16,368 bases of DNA from JBJHBY01 sp050485745 (GCA_050485745.1 JBJHBY010000055.1:1-16368); one strand, 5' to 3'. Shown: positions 1-7,770, numbered from the stretch's first letter. Notes: generated from the sequence alone by a model not told the origin. Made by a program: numbers and translations.

Positions 1-2
1 CC

Positions 3-52
3 GGCACATCCCTGTGCCGCATTAACCCGACAATATTCATTGCCGGGTTAAT
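3..52 (+). repeat. Structured intergenic repeat, copy 1 (possibly cut by the window edge)
   Basis: A two-hairpin element. The first hairpin is GGCACA/TGTGCC (3-8 with 13-18, loop TCCC). The second is a 14-bp stem of ATTAACCCGACAAT (21-34) with ATTGCCGGGTTAAT (39-52), loop ATTC, with one A/C mismatch. The same 50 bases recur at 5731-5780 with 5 substitutions (45/50 identical) in the same orientation. The second copy has a further left part with a GC hairpin and a terminal repeat, so the corresponding part of this copy probably lies before base 1. It lies upstream of the likely promoter of the signalling operon. REP or MITE-like behaviour is inferred from structure and recurrence; no known family was identified. 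Confidence 0.8.
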
Positions 53-131
53 AACACCCTAAAGTATCAGAGAACAGCCCGGGACTCCATGCTCGCCCTG
101 ACACGATCTCCCGCTGCGGGCAAGCGGCAAA

Positions 132-161
132 TTGGCTGTATTTTGTGCGCTCGTCTATACT
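132..161 (+). promoter_or_regulatory. Likely sigma-70 promoter of the HDOD-kinase/response-regulator operon
   Basis: A TTGGCT -35-like hexamer (132-137) is separated by 18 bp from a TATACT -10 hexamer (156-161). The predicted transcript would start near 168, leaving a leader of about 60 nt before the ATG at 228. The leader contains a run of seven C at 181-187. This is a consensus match by eye only. Confidence 0.45.
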
Positions 162-227
162 CTGCGGGATTCGTGCCCCGCCCCCCCGCGGGCAACGGCG
201 CCCCATCAGCCCCCGCCAGGATCCCGG

Positions 228-2288
228 ATGACCAAGGAGAACACGGCCACCGAGCAGTTGCCCAGCCTGCCCCAGGTCCTGGTCCGTATTCTCGATGCCA
301 TCCATCGTGAACAGGCGGATTTCCAGGGTCTCGGCGACATTATTCGCCAGGACGTCAGCATGACCGCGCGTCTGGTCGCGGTGGCCAACTCCAGTTATTA
401 CAGCCGCGGCAACCAGTGTCAGTCGGTGGAGCGCGCCCTGCTGCTGATGGGCACCGACACGGTCAAGACCATTGTTATCACCGCCAGCATCCGGCAGTTC
501 TTCAACCACTTCAGCCAGCGTCACCGACTGTTTCTCAAGCGCTTCTGGCGGCGCTCCCTGATCGGCGCCAATTTCGCCTATGTGCTGGCAACCCTGACCC
601 GCTACCCCCAGCCGGATGAAGCCTACCTGTGCGGCCTGCTGATGGATGTGGGGCAGCTCTCACTGCTCACCAGCCAGGAGCGCCTGTACTGGCCCCTGCT
701 GGAGCGCTGCGCGGACGACGCCAGCCTGGTGGCGGCGGAGCGTGAGACCTTTGGCCACAGCCATTGTGAACTGGGTGCCGAACTGGTCAGCGGCTGGCAG
801 CTTTCCCCCTTCATGGCGGATGCCCTGCGCTTTCATCATGAGCCGGCACTGCAGGTGCAGGATGCCCATCATCTGGTCAAGCTGGTCAATCTCGCCAATA
901 CCCTGTCGGTGCAGCCGGGTGTAAGCGATGCCGCTGCAGCGGCCGCAGACACCCTGTTCGGGCTCAACGAGGCCCTGACCCGGGAGTTGCGCGCACGTAT
1001 CGACAGTGACGTGGAACGGCTGGCCTCCACCCTGGGTATCGACATCGACGCGGGGGGCGAGGCCGAGGCGGATTTGCAGGCCCAACAGGCCCTCGGGCAG
1101 CGTCTCGGCGACATCAGCCAGCTGACCCAGATCAACTCCGAGCTGTGGCGGGCACAGAACCTGGAGCTGATGCAACAGGCCGTGCGACGCACCGCCTATA
1201 TCACTCTGGGCGTGGACAGCAGCCTGCTGTTCCTGGCCGATCTTGAGCAGGGCGTGCTGGAGGGCTGGGTTGCTCAGGAAGACTCCCCGGATTTCCGCGT
1301 CGCCCTGGAGCCGGGGCGCAGCCTGATCGCCGATGCCCTGCTGCAACGCCAGCCAACACTGGCCAGCACCGGGCAGCCGGGGCTCAGCGTGGTCGACCGG
1401 CAGTTGCTCGGCCTCGGCGGCCGCGATCATCTCTGGAACCTGCCCCTGGTGGCGGATGGCCTCGCCACCGGAGTGCTGATACTCGGCGTCGACACCGCCC
1501 AGCTGGCCTTGCTGCGCGAGCGCGAGGATTTCGTACTGGCACTGGCCAGGGAAATTGCCACCGCCGTGGCCAACCAGCGCGAGCGCCTGGGTCGACTGGG
1601 GGACAATCCAGCTGCGGGACTGGAGCTGGAGCAGCGTATCCGCGAGGCAGTGCATGAGGCCGGCAACCCCCTCAGCATCATCAATAACTACCTGGAATTG
1701 CTGCGCCACCGTCTGGGGGAGGATCACGAAGCCCACCGTGACCTCGGGCTGATCCGGGAGGAAATCGACCGTGTTGGCGGCATTCTGCTGCGCCTGCGCG
1801 ACCCTCAGCCAGCCACGCCGGATCAGAGTTTCGATCTGAACGGGTTGATCAGCCGCGTCGCCAGAATCTTCTCACAGTCGGTTTGCAGCACCCACAACAT
1901 CACGCTTTCCCTGGCCCTGGAGCCGGGCAATATCAACGTGGAGCTGCCGGCGGGGCATATCAAACAGATCCTGACCAACCTGCTGAAGAATGCGGTGGAA
2001 GCGCTCCACAGCGGCGGCGAGATCAGAGTGGAAAGCCGGGGCCGCGCCAGTGTCAATGGACGCGACTACACTGTAGTAACAATCAGTGACAATGGACCGG
2101 GCCTGCCAGCGGAGGTGATGCAGAAACTGTTCTCTCCGGTGGTCTCGCAGAAGGGAGGCGGCCACTCCGGCCTCGGGCTCAGTATTGTCAAGCGGCTAGT
2201 CGATGAAATGAATGCGACCATCGTTTGCACCAGTGGGAAGACAGGGACGCAGTTCCAGTTATTGTTGCCAATGGCGCACCCGGGCTGA
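228..2288 (+). CDS. Soluble HDOD-GAF hybrid sensor histidine kinase
   Basis: A 686-aa cytoplasmic signalling protein with no visible signal peptide or membrane segment. The order is HDOD domain (about 10-205, beginning LPSLPQVLVRILDAI with the typical DVSMTARLVAVANS core), linker, GAF-like sensor domain (about 315-455), HisKA-like dimerisation helix and HATPase_c (about 570-683). The phospho-acceptor is His476 in VHEAGNPLSIINNY. The N box (LTNLLKNAVEAL), G1 box (DNGPGLP) and G2 box (GHSGLGLSIVKRL) are all present, so the kinase should be active. The ATG at 228 is chosen because an AGGA lies upstream of it and the HDOD homology starts right after it; the 32 codons open in frame before it are Pro/Arg/Ala-rich and look non-coding. 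The response regulator gene follows 29 bp downstream and is the likely phosphotransfer partner (inference). HDOD is usually an output or scaffold module, so its fusion to a kinase is less common. The signal sensed by the GAF region is unknown. Confidence 0.88.
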   Translation: MTKENTATEQLPSLPQVLVRILDAIHREQADFQGLGDIIRQDVSMTARLVAVANSSYYSRGNQCQSVERALLLMGTDTVKTIVITASIRQFFNHFSQRHRLFLKRFWRRSLIGANFAYVLATLTRYPQPDEAYLCGLLMDVGQLSLLTSQERLYWPLLERCADDASLVAAERETFGHSHCELGAELVSGWQLSPFMADALRFHHEPALQVQDAHHLVKLVNLANTLSVQPGVSDAAAAAADTLFGLNEALTRELRARIDSDVERLASTLGIDIDAGGEAEADLQAQQALGQRLGDISQLTQINSELWRAQNLELMQQAVRRTAYITLGVDSSLLFLADLEQGVLEGWVAQEDSPDFRVALEPGRSLIADALLQRQPTLASTGQPGLSVVDRQLLGLGGRDHLWNLPLVADGLATGVLILGVDTAQLALLREREDFVLALAREIATAVANQRERLGRLGDNPAAGLELEQRIREAVHEAGNPLSIINNYLELLRHRLGEDHEAHRDLGLIREEIDRVGGILLRLRDPQPATPDQSFDLNGLISRVARIFSQSVCSTHNITLSLALEPGNINVELPAGHIKQILTNLLKNAVEALHSGGEIRVESRGRASVNGRDYTVVTISDNGPGLPAEVMQKLFSPVVSQKGGGHSGLGLSIVKRLVDEMNATIVCTSGKTGTQFQLLLPMAHPG

Positions 2289-2317
2289 GGACGGCCCGCA
2301 AAGCGTCCAAGAACAAC

Positions 2318-4474
2318 ATGATCATGGCTCTGGCGAATACGATGTTGGATACCACTGCCGGCAGTGCCCGGGTACTGCTGGCCGATGATGACCCGCGCCT
2401 GCTGGAAAGCCTGCATGGCCTGCTCAGCCTGTACGACCACCGTGTGGATACCGCGCTGGGTGGACGCCAGGCCATGGACATGCTGCGGCACAACAGCTAC
2501 GACCTGCTCCTGCTTGATCTGCGCATGCCCGAGGTTTCGGGGCATGATGTCATGGCCTTCATGCGCGAGCAGGGCATCCAGACCATGACCATCGTGGTCA
2601 GCGGCGAGACCTCTGTCGACGATATCTCCCGCGCCCTCAAGGCCGGTGCCTATGACTACCTGAAAAAACCCTACGTCCCCGAGGAACTCCTGGCTACGGT
2701 CAATAACGCGGTGCGCAAGAAGCGGCTGGAGGACAGCCACCGCATGATGCAGAGCCGCCTGAAGCGTTCCGAGCGGCTGCACCGGCTGATCGTCAACAAC
2801 TCGCCCGATCTCATCTATGTTCTCGACGAGCAGGGTTGCTTCAGCTTTCTCAATTCCAAGATTGAAACACTGCTGGGCTATCGGCGCGAAGAACTGCTGG
2901 GCACCCATATCACCGAACTGATGGAGGAGGAGGATCGCGAGAAAGGTCGCTATTTCTTCGAGCAGGCCTGTCGCGGACACCGCGATGCCCGCTCCATCGA
3001 CCTGGCCTTGCGCCCGCGTGAGCCGGAACGAACACGACGTCATTTCGAGCTGGGAATCTGGCCGATGGATGGGGACGAACCTGGCGACGGGGGCACCCGC
3101 TACCGGGTCTACGGCACTGCGCGTGATATCACTGACCGCATGGAGGCCGAGGCTTTCATCAACTTTCAGGCCTACCATGATCTGCTGACGCGCCTGCCCA
3201 ACCGCTCCCTGTTCAAGGACCGCCTGAGCATGGCCATCACCCAGGCCGGACGCAATGGCGGTGGCCTTGCGGTGATGTTCATCGACCTCGACCGTTTCAA
3301 GGTCATCAATGACTCCCTCGGCCATACCATGGGCGACCGTCTGCTGCAGGCGGTCAGTCAGCGCCTGCTGGGCTGCATCCGCAAGGGCGACACCCTGTCC
3401 CGTTTTGGCGGCGACGAGTTCATGCTGCTGCTACCCGAGGTCAGAACGGTGGAATCCGCCAGCCAGGTGGCGGACAAGATTCTCGAGAGCATCAGTGCTC
3501 CCTTCCAGTTGGGCGGCCACGATATCTATGTCGGTGCCAGTATCGGCATCGCCCTGTATCCCGACGCCGGTACCTCCCTGGAGGCACTGATCAAGAACGC
3601 CGACATCGCCATGTACCGGGTCAAGAATACCGGCAAGGATGGCTACCAGTTCTTCAGCCACGACATGGGTAATACCACGCAACGCCTGCAGCTGGAGCAG
3701 GACCTGCGCCGCGCGCTGGAGCAGGAGGAGTTCGCAATCCTCTACCAGCCACAGGTGGAAATCGCCAGCGGTCGCATCGTTGGCGTCGAAGCCCTGGTGC
3801 GCTGGGACCACCCGGAGCTGGGTCGTCTCAACCCGGCGGAATTCATTCCCATCGCGGAGGACTGCCGGCTGATCGTCGACCTTGATCGGGCCACCCTGCA
3901 GAAGGCCGTGCGCGAGGTTGGCCGTCACATGCGACAGGGCCACGCCCCCTTGCGCCTTTCGGTAAACCTTTCTCCCCTGCTGGTGGAAAAGGACCAGTTC
4001 GTCGACGTGGTGCTCGATATCCTGCGCGACGCGGACTTTCCCGCGGAGCTGCTCGAACTGGAGATCACCGAAGGCCTGCTGATGAGTGACCGCCAGGACA
4101 TCATCGACAAACTGCAGCAACTCAGTGCCGCCGGTGTGCACATCGCCATCGACGACTTCGGTACCGGCTATTCGTCACTGGGTTATCTGCAGAAATTTCC
4201 CATCGACACGCTCAAGATCGACCGCAGCTTCATCCATGGTATCCGCGCCAGCGACGAAGACGCCTGTATCGTCAACGCCATCGTTGCCATGGCCCAGGGT
4301 CTGCGCCTGAACATCATCGCGGAGGGTGTGGAGCACCAGACCCAGCTCGACTACCTGGAAAAACTGGGTTGCAGCGTCATCCAGGGCTTCCTGTTCGGGC
4401 AGCCGACAAGCCTGGAATCCCTGATGGAGCAATTCCCCGTGGACACCGCAGCAACCGCCATGCCCCTGTACTGA
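2318..4474 (+). CDS. Response regulator with PAS, GGDEF and EAL domains (c-di-GMP turnover)
   Basis: A 718-aa soluble protein. The order is REC (about 17-135; acidic pair D23/D24, phospho-acceptor D67 in LLLLDLRMPE, S95, K117), PAS (about 153-275), GGDEF (about 285-445) and EAL (about 460-705). The GGDEF signature is intact (364-368). An RxxD inhibitory site (R355-D358) lies five residues before it, so product inhibition of the diguanylate cyclase is expected. The EAL domain keeps EAL (491-493), the LEITEG, DDFGTGYSS and LKIDRSFI motifs and IAEGVE, so phosphodiesterase activity is also expected. Phosphorylation by the upstream kinase probably sets the balance of the two activities (inference). 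The start is uncertain: ATG codons at 2318, 2324 and 2342 all precede REC and none has a strong Shine-Dalgarno. The gene ends 6 bp from the convergent CoA-transferase gene, with no hairpin between them. Confidence 0.9.
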   Translation: MIMALANTMLDTTAGSARVLLADDDPRLLESLHGLLSLYDHRVDTALGGRQAMDMLRHNSYDLLLLDLRMPEVSGHDVMAFMREQGIQTMTIVVSGETSVDDISRALKAGAYDYLKKPYVPEELLATVNNAVRKKRLEDSHRMMQSRLKRSERLHRLIVNNSPDLIYVLDEQGCFSFLNSKIETLLGYRREELLGTHITELMEEEDREKGRYFFEQACRGHRDARSIDLALRPREPERTRRHFELGIWPMDGDEPGDGGTRYRVYGTARDITDRMEAEAFINFQAYHDLLTRLPNRSLFKDRLSMAITQAGRNGGGLAVMFIDLDRFKVINDSLGHTMGDRLLQAVSQRLLGCIRKGDTLSRFGGDEFMLLLPEVRTVESASQVADKILESISAPFQLGGHDIYVGASIGIALYPDAGTSLEALIKNADIAMYRVKNTGKDGYQFFSHDMGNTTQRLQLEQDLRRALEQEEFAILYQPQVEIASGRIVGVEALVRWDHPELGRLNPAEFIPIAEDCRLIVDLDRATLQKAVREVGRHMRQGHAPLRLSVNLSPLLVEKDQFVDVVLDILRDADFPAELLELEITEGLLMSDRQDIIDKLQQLSAAGVHIAIDDFGTGYSSLGYLQKFPIDTLKIDRSFIHGIRASDEDACIVNAIVAMAQGLRLNIIAEGVEHQTQLDYLEKLGCSVIQGFLFGQPTSLESLMEQFPVDTAATAMPLY

Positions 4475-4480
4475 GGCAGC

Positions 4481-5677
4481 TCAGGCCACCACGCCCGCCG
4501 CACGGAGTTCATCCAGGCGTTCCGCCAGACCCAGTTCGGACAGGATCTCCGCCGTGTGCTGACCGAGGCTTGCGCAGGGCCCGGCGACACCGGCCGGTGT
4601 CGCCCCAAACAGTGCCGCGGGGCGCGGCTCCTGCATCTCGCCGGCCACAGGGTGCTGGCAGCGCACGAAGGTGCCATTCGCCTGTAACTGGGGGTGTCCA
4701 GGCAACTCCTCGATCTTCATGGCCTTGGCACAGGGCACATCCTCCACCTCCATGCGGCGCACACCCTCGTCGACATCCATGTCCGCGGCGATGCTGTAGA
4801 GGCGACCCATGAGCCCCACCACCACCTCGCGGTTCTGCATGCGCTCAACCACGGTGTGTACCCGGGGCTCATCGGACAGGTCGATGCCAAAGGCCCGGAA
4901 CAGCCCGAAGAACTCCGCATCGGACAGCGGCGCCGCCTGGGCCCAGCCGTTGCGGAAACGGATCAGGGGCACACCCTTGGCCACCTGCACGCCGGGGTCG
5001 GCGCCATCACCGATAAAGCTGGCGGTACCGGCGGCGTCCATCCACAGAAAGTGCACCACACTATCAACCATGTTCAGGCGGATGTGCTGGCCTCCACGCC
5101 CTTGTGCCCGGGCGTATAGCGCGGCACCGATGGCCTGGGCCGCGGTCAGCGCGGTGAGCTTGTCAGCAATGGCCTGGTAGTTCTGCACCGGCTCCCCGGT
5201 CTCGGGGCTGGCCTGGTTGAAGGCCAGGCCGCTGAAAGCCTGGATGACATTGTCGTAGGCGCGCTTGCCCGCATCCGGCCCCTCATGGCCAAAGCCGGTG
5301 ACCGACACATAGATCAGATCCGGCCTGACCTCGCACAGGTCCTCGTAGGCAATACCCAGCCGCTCCGCGACCCCGGGGCGAAAATTGTGCAGCACCACAT
5401 CCGCGCCGGCCACCAGGCGCTTGAGAATGGCGACGCCCTCATCGCTCTTGAGATTCAGCGCCAGACTGCGTTTGCCGCGATTGGTCATGCTGTAGAGCGC
5501 GCTGACACCGCCACGACTGGCGCCGACATAGCGCAGGATGTCGCCGAAACCCGGCGTTTCGACCTTGATCACGTCCGCCCCCTGATCCGCCATCAAACTG
5601 CCGGCAAAAGGGCCGGCAATGGCGGTGGCGATATCGATCATGCGTACGCCCTGAAAGGGGCCATGGGTGGCGTCCAT
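4481..5677 (-). CDS. Family III CoA-transferase (CaiB/BaiF type)
   Basis: A 398-aa protein, the usual length for the family, which transfers CoA between acyl-CoA thioesters and free acids or, in racemase members, epimerises 2-methylacyl-CoA. The N-terminal pattern (GVRMIDIATAIAGPFAGSLMADQGADVIKVE in two adjoining parts, residues 10-40) and the NRGKRSLALNLK and HNFRPGVAERLG segments are characteristic. Asp172 in IADKLTALTAAQ fits the position of the catalytic Asp that forms the glutamyl/aspartyl-CoA intermediate in the family. The start ATG at 5677 has a clear AGGAGA about 6 nt upstream. The gene follows the SDR gene in the same direction after a 166-bp gap containing the structured repeat, so it may be in the same operon or transcribed separately. 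The substrate cannot be told from the sequence. The thiolase gene elsewhere in the window is not close enough to imply a shared pathway. Confidence 0.9.
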   Translation of the reverse strand: MDATHGPFQGVRMIDIATAIAGPFAGSLMADQGADVIKVETPGFGDILRYVGASRGGVSALYSMTNRGKRSLALNLKSDEGVAILKRLVAGADVVLHNFRPGVAERLGIAYEDLCEVRPDLIYVSVTGFGHEGPDAGKRAYDNVIQAFSGLAFNQASPETGEPVQNYQAIADKLTALTAAQAIGAALYARAQGRGGQHIRLNMVDSVVHFLWMDAAGTASFIGDGADPGVQVAKGVPLIRFRNGWAQAAPLSDAEFFGLFRAFGIDLSDEPRVHTVVERMQNREVVVGLMGRLYSIAADMDVDEGVRRMEVEDVPCAKAMKIEELPGHPQLQANGTFVRCQHPVAGEMQEPRPAALFGATPAGVAGPCASLGQHTAEILSELGLAERLDELRAAGVVA

Positions 5678-5698
5678 CGCTATCTCCTGTCGATTATT

Positions 5699-5780
5699 AT
5701 TAACCTGGCGTCCGGGCTTCGCCCGGCGGCGGCACCTCCATGTGCCGCATTAACCCGGCAATGTTCATCGCCGGGTTAAT
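5699..5780 (+). repeat. Structured intergenic repeat, copy 2, with terminal inverted repeats
   Basis: An 82-bp element bounded by ATTAACCTGGCG (5699-5710) and CGCCGGGTTAAT (5769-5780), which are inverted repeats matching at 11 of 12 positions. Inside are three hairpins. The first is CCGGGC-TTC-GCCCGG (5712-5726). The second is GGCAC/GTGCC (5731-5735 with 5742-5746). The third is a 14-bp stem of ATTAACCCGGCAAT (5749-5762) with ATCGCCGGGTTAAT (5767-5780), which has one mismatch. Bases 5731-5780 match copy 1 (3-52) at 45/50 positions. The element lies between the stop of the SDR gene and the start of the CoA-transferase gene. It has no room for a transposase, so if mobile it would be a non-autonomous MITE- or REPIN-like unit; that is inference. 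Confidence 0.8.
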
Positions 5781-5816
5781 ATTTGATCAGAGCCTCATTG
5801 TGGCGGCAGCTCTCCC

Positions 5817-5832
5817 CGGGGGCAAGCCCCCG
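5817..5832 (-). terminator. GC-rich hairpin just after the SDR stop codon
   Basis: CGGGGG (5817-5822) pairs with CCCCCG (5827-5832) around a CAAG loop, 11 bp beyond the stop of the minus-strand SDR gene. There is no T-run on the minus strand after the stem, so it is not a standard intrinsic terminator. It could act as a 3' stabiliser or attenuator. Confidence 0.3.
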
Positions 5833-5843
5833 CCCCGAAGCAC

Positions 5844-6947
5844 TCAGTCGTCAAAGCGGGCGTTGCTGCGCGGCCGCCCACCCGGCCCGCTGTAGGACAG
5901 GGTCACGCCGGGCTCCTCCCGGAATTCCGGATCAGGCCAGGAGTCCAGGGCCGCGCGCCAGGCGGCCACAAGGCGGTCCTCGGCGGCATAGTCAAACGGA
6001 TCCTGCAGGACCTGCTCCTCCATGCCACCCGGGGTGGGCGGGTTGGCGACCAGCCAGCGGGCTGTGCGCGCCAGCCCCTCGGCAGGATGCACCTTGTCGC
6101 GATAGCCCAGCTCCCGGCACAGCTTGCCGATATCCACCACACGATGGCTGGTCCAGGGCTGCATGACCAGGGGCCGCGCCGGCGATGCCAGCTCCCAGGG
6201 CAGGTTGATCAGCTCCCAGCGGTGATCCAGGGCATCGGCGATGATCTCGACCACCTGGCGCAGGCTGAGCACCAGACCGTCGGCACAGTTGTAGATCTGG
6301 CCACGACTCGCTCCCGGCTGCTCCACCGCCAGCAGCACCGCATGCGCCAGGTTCTCCGCATAACCGAAACTGTGCAGGGTCAGGCCGCCATCGGGCAGGA
6401 TGATGTGGGGGCGACGATCGAGGATACGGCGCACGATGCACCACTCCCGGGGCACCAGCTGATAGGGCCCATAAACATACGGGTAGCGAAAATGCGCAGC
6501 GTCCGGGTGCAGCGCAAATACCGCCTCCTCGGTGCGCACGATGCGATAGCCCTTCTCGTCCTCGGTGGGATCGGCCACCAGCGGCGCATCCTCCGCGGTC
6601 GGCACCGGCAGGCCAGAGGGCTTCCAGAGTTCAGCGTTCATGTAGCCGCGATAGGCCGGCTGCCCCCCCACCGAGATGAACTGATCCACTCGCCCGGCCA
6701 GCACCTGGGCGATACGCCGCAGGCGGCCATAAGTCACGATGGCGAGTTCGAAGCCACGCCCCGACAGGGCCGTAGCCACGGCCTCGCCATCGTAGGCATC
6801 GGCATGGATATGCTCCACGGATTCGGGGGTTTCGGGGATCTCGTGGCGACCGCTGTGCAGCATGCTCACTTGCCAGCCACGTTCCACCAGCCCGCTGACA
6901 ATGAAATGCCCGGTCGGGCCGGTACCACCCACCACCAGTGCCCGCAT
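5844..6947 (-). CDS. NAD(P)-binding SDR / epimerase-dehydratase-like protein
   Basis: A 367-aa protein with an N-terminal Rossmann dinucleotide site, GGTGPTG at residues 7-13. It has the general layout of extended or atypical SDRs: RYPYVYGPYQLVPREW, later a FGYAENLAHAVLLA segment and YNCADG, as in nucleoside-diphosphate-sugar epimerase-like proteins. The usual catalytic YxxxK appears here as Y134-R-I-V-R138, with Lys replaced by Arg, so normal SDR chemistry is not assured. The ATG at 6947 is preferred because GGAGG lies 7 nt upstream. A GTG one codon earlier (6950) is also open. The ATG overlaps the stop of the GDCCVxC mini-gene in a TGATG junction, so translation is probably coupled. The C-terminal ~70 residues do not resemble a domain I can name. 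The substrate is unknown. Confidence 0.8.
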   Translation of the reverse strand: MRALVVGGTGPTGHFIVSGLVERGWQVSMLHSGRHEIPETPESVEHIHADAYDGEAVATALSGRGFELAIVTYGRLRRIAQVLAGRVDQFISVGGQPAYRGYMNAELWKPSGLPVPTAEDAPLVADPTEDEKGYRIVRTEEAVFALHPDAAHFRYPYVYGPYQLVPREWCIVRRILDRRPHIILPDGGLTLHSFGYAENLAHAVLLAVEQPGASRGQIYNCADGLVLSLRQVVEIIADALDHRWELINLPWELASPARPLVMQPWTSHRVVDIGKLCRELGYRDKVHPAEGLARTARWLVANPPTPGGMEEQVLQDPFDYAAEDRLVAAWRAALDSWPDPEFREEPGVTLSYSGPGGRPRSNARFDD

Positions 6948-7162
6948 CACCCACCCTCCGTTTCATCGCGCCGGAGCTGCTCCGGCGGACAGGGAACCGT
7001 GCCGTGAGAGCAGAATACGCAGCAGCGGCCCGGCAATGGCCGAATGATACGCCCACAGCCACTGCAGGGGTGGAAGGCGACGCAGGCGTCCGCCGGCATG
7101 TTCTCGATGGCCTTGAAGCCGCAGTGCGGACACTGCAGGACGGAACGCAGGCGCACGCTCAT
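6947..7162 (-). CDS. GDCCVxC-family Cys-rich mini-protein
   Basis: A 71-aa protein with CPHC (residues 11-14), the segment ENMPADACVAFHPCSGCG, and then PGRCCVFCSHGTVPCPP. This is the pattern of the small GDCCVxC-domain family, some members of which carry selenocysteine. The paired CxxC motifs look like a zinc ribbon and the CCVFC triplet suggests metal or redox chemistry; its biochemical role is not established to my knowledge. Here the Asp of GDCC is Arg (GRCCVFC) and no selenocysteine codon is seen. The ATG at 7162 is preferred over a GTG at 7171, because a GGGTGG-like Shine-Dalgarno precedes it. The stop overlaps the SDR start (TGATG), so the two are co-translated. The gene is divergent from the PAP2 gene, with about 80 bp between the starts. 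Confidence 0.8.
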   Translation of the reverse strand: MSVRLRSVLQCPHCGFKAIENMPADACVAFHPCSGCGRIIRPLPGRCCVFCSHGTVPCPPEQLRRDETEGG

Positions 7163-7242
7163 GCCCGCCACCCGGCGCGCCTGTCATGGAACCGACATAA
7201 AAGCGTCACACGGGCTTCACCCTCTGGCCCTAGCCTGCAACC

Positions 7243-7770
7243 ATGACAACACGCACGCGACTGCTCGACACGCTCTGTCAACGCGACCTCCAGCTCCTCG
7301 CCTGGTTTGTCCGCGCTCCCCATCGACAACTCTGGGTCACAGGCGCCCGTGCCTTTTCACGCAGCGGCGACGGCACGCTGCAACTGCTGCTTCCCCTGTT
7401 GATGTGGATCGTCGACGGTGAGCGCGGCCTGCTGTTTGCCAGCATGACACTGTTTGCCTTCACAATCGAGCGGCCCCTGTACTGGGTGCTGAAAAATACC
7501 TGCCGGCGACGGCGACCCCCGGAAGCCATTCCGGACTTCCAGAGCGTGATCCACGCCGCCGACCGCTTCAGCTTTCCCTCCGGCCATACCACCGCCGCCT
7601 TTCTCCTCGCCACCCTCTGCGCGCTCTGCTACGGACCAATGGCCGCTCCACTGTACGCCTGGGCCGCTTGTGTCGGGCTGTCGCGGGTCGTGCTGGGAGT
7701 GCATTTCCCCAGCGATATTCTCGCCGGCGCACTGCTGGGTTGCGGCATCGGCTGGCTGATCTGGACCTGA
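7243..7770 (+). CDS. PAP2-family membrane lipid phosphatase
   Basis: A 175-aa integral membrane protein with the complete three-part phosphatase signature. The parts are KX6RP (K84 to R91-P92), PSGH (112-115) and SRX5HX3D (S147-R148, H154, D158). Members hydrolyse phosphatidic acid, undecaprenyl pyrophosphate or other lipid (pyro)phosphates, with the active site at the membrane face. Several hydrophobic stretches (about 46-57, 63-83, 117-146, 158-174) fit a small multi-pass protein. The glycosyltransferase gene begins 6 bp after the stop, so the pair is almost surely one transcript; this suggests the phosphatase recycles or prepares a lipid-linked donor or acceptor for the transferase (inference). 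The Shine-Dalgarno before ATG 7243 is weak. The precise substrate cannot be read from the sequence. Confidence 0.9.
   Translation: MTTRTRLLDTLCQRDLQLLAWFVRAPHRQLWVTGARAFSRSGDGTLQLLLPLLMWIVDGERGLLFASMTLFAFTIERPLYWVLKNTCRRRRPPEAIPDFQSVIHAADRFSFPSGHTTAAFLLATLCALCYGPMAAPLYAWAACVGLSRVVLGVHFPSDILAGALLGCGIGWLIWT

Noticed and set aside
132..227. Upstream extension of the HDOD-kinase frame to a TTG at 132
   Set aside because: It would overlap the likely -35/-10 promoter and adds 32 Pro/Arg/Ala-rich residues without homology. ATG 228 begins right at the HDOD domain.
2066..3325. 419-codon minus-strand open frame opposite the kinase/regulator genes
   Set aside because: It runs across the junction of two well-supported plus-strand genes and its product has no domain signature. 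It is a GC-bias shadow, as are 660-1736 (-), 7357-8583 (-), 9772-10947 (-), 12430-13449 (+) and 14513-15148 (+).
5699..5780. Riboswitch or leader regulator for the CoA-transferase gene
   Set aside because: A near-identical copy occurs upstream of an unrelated gene on the other strand, so a dispersed repeat explains it better than a gene-specific sensor.
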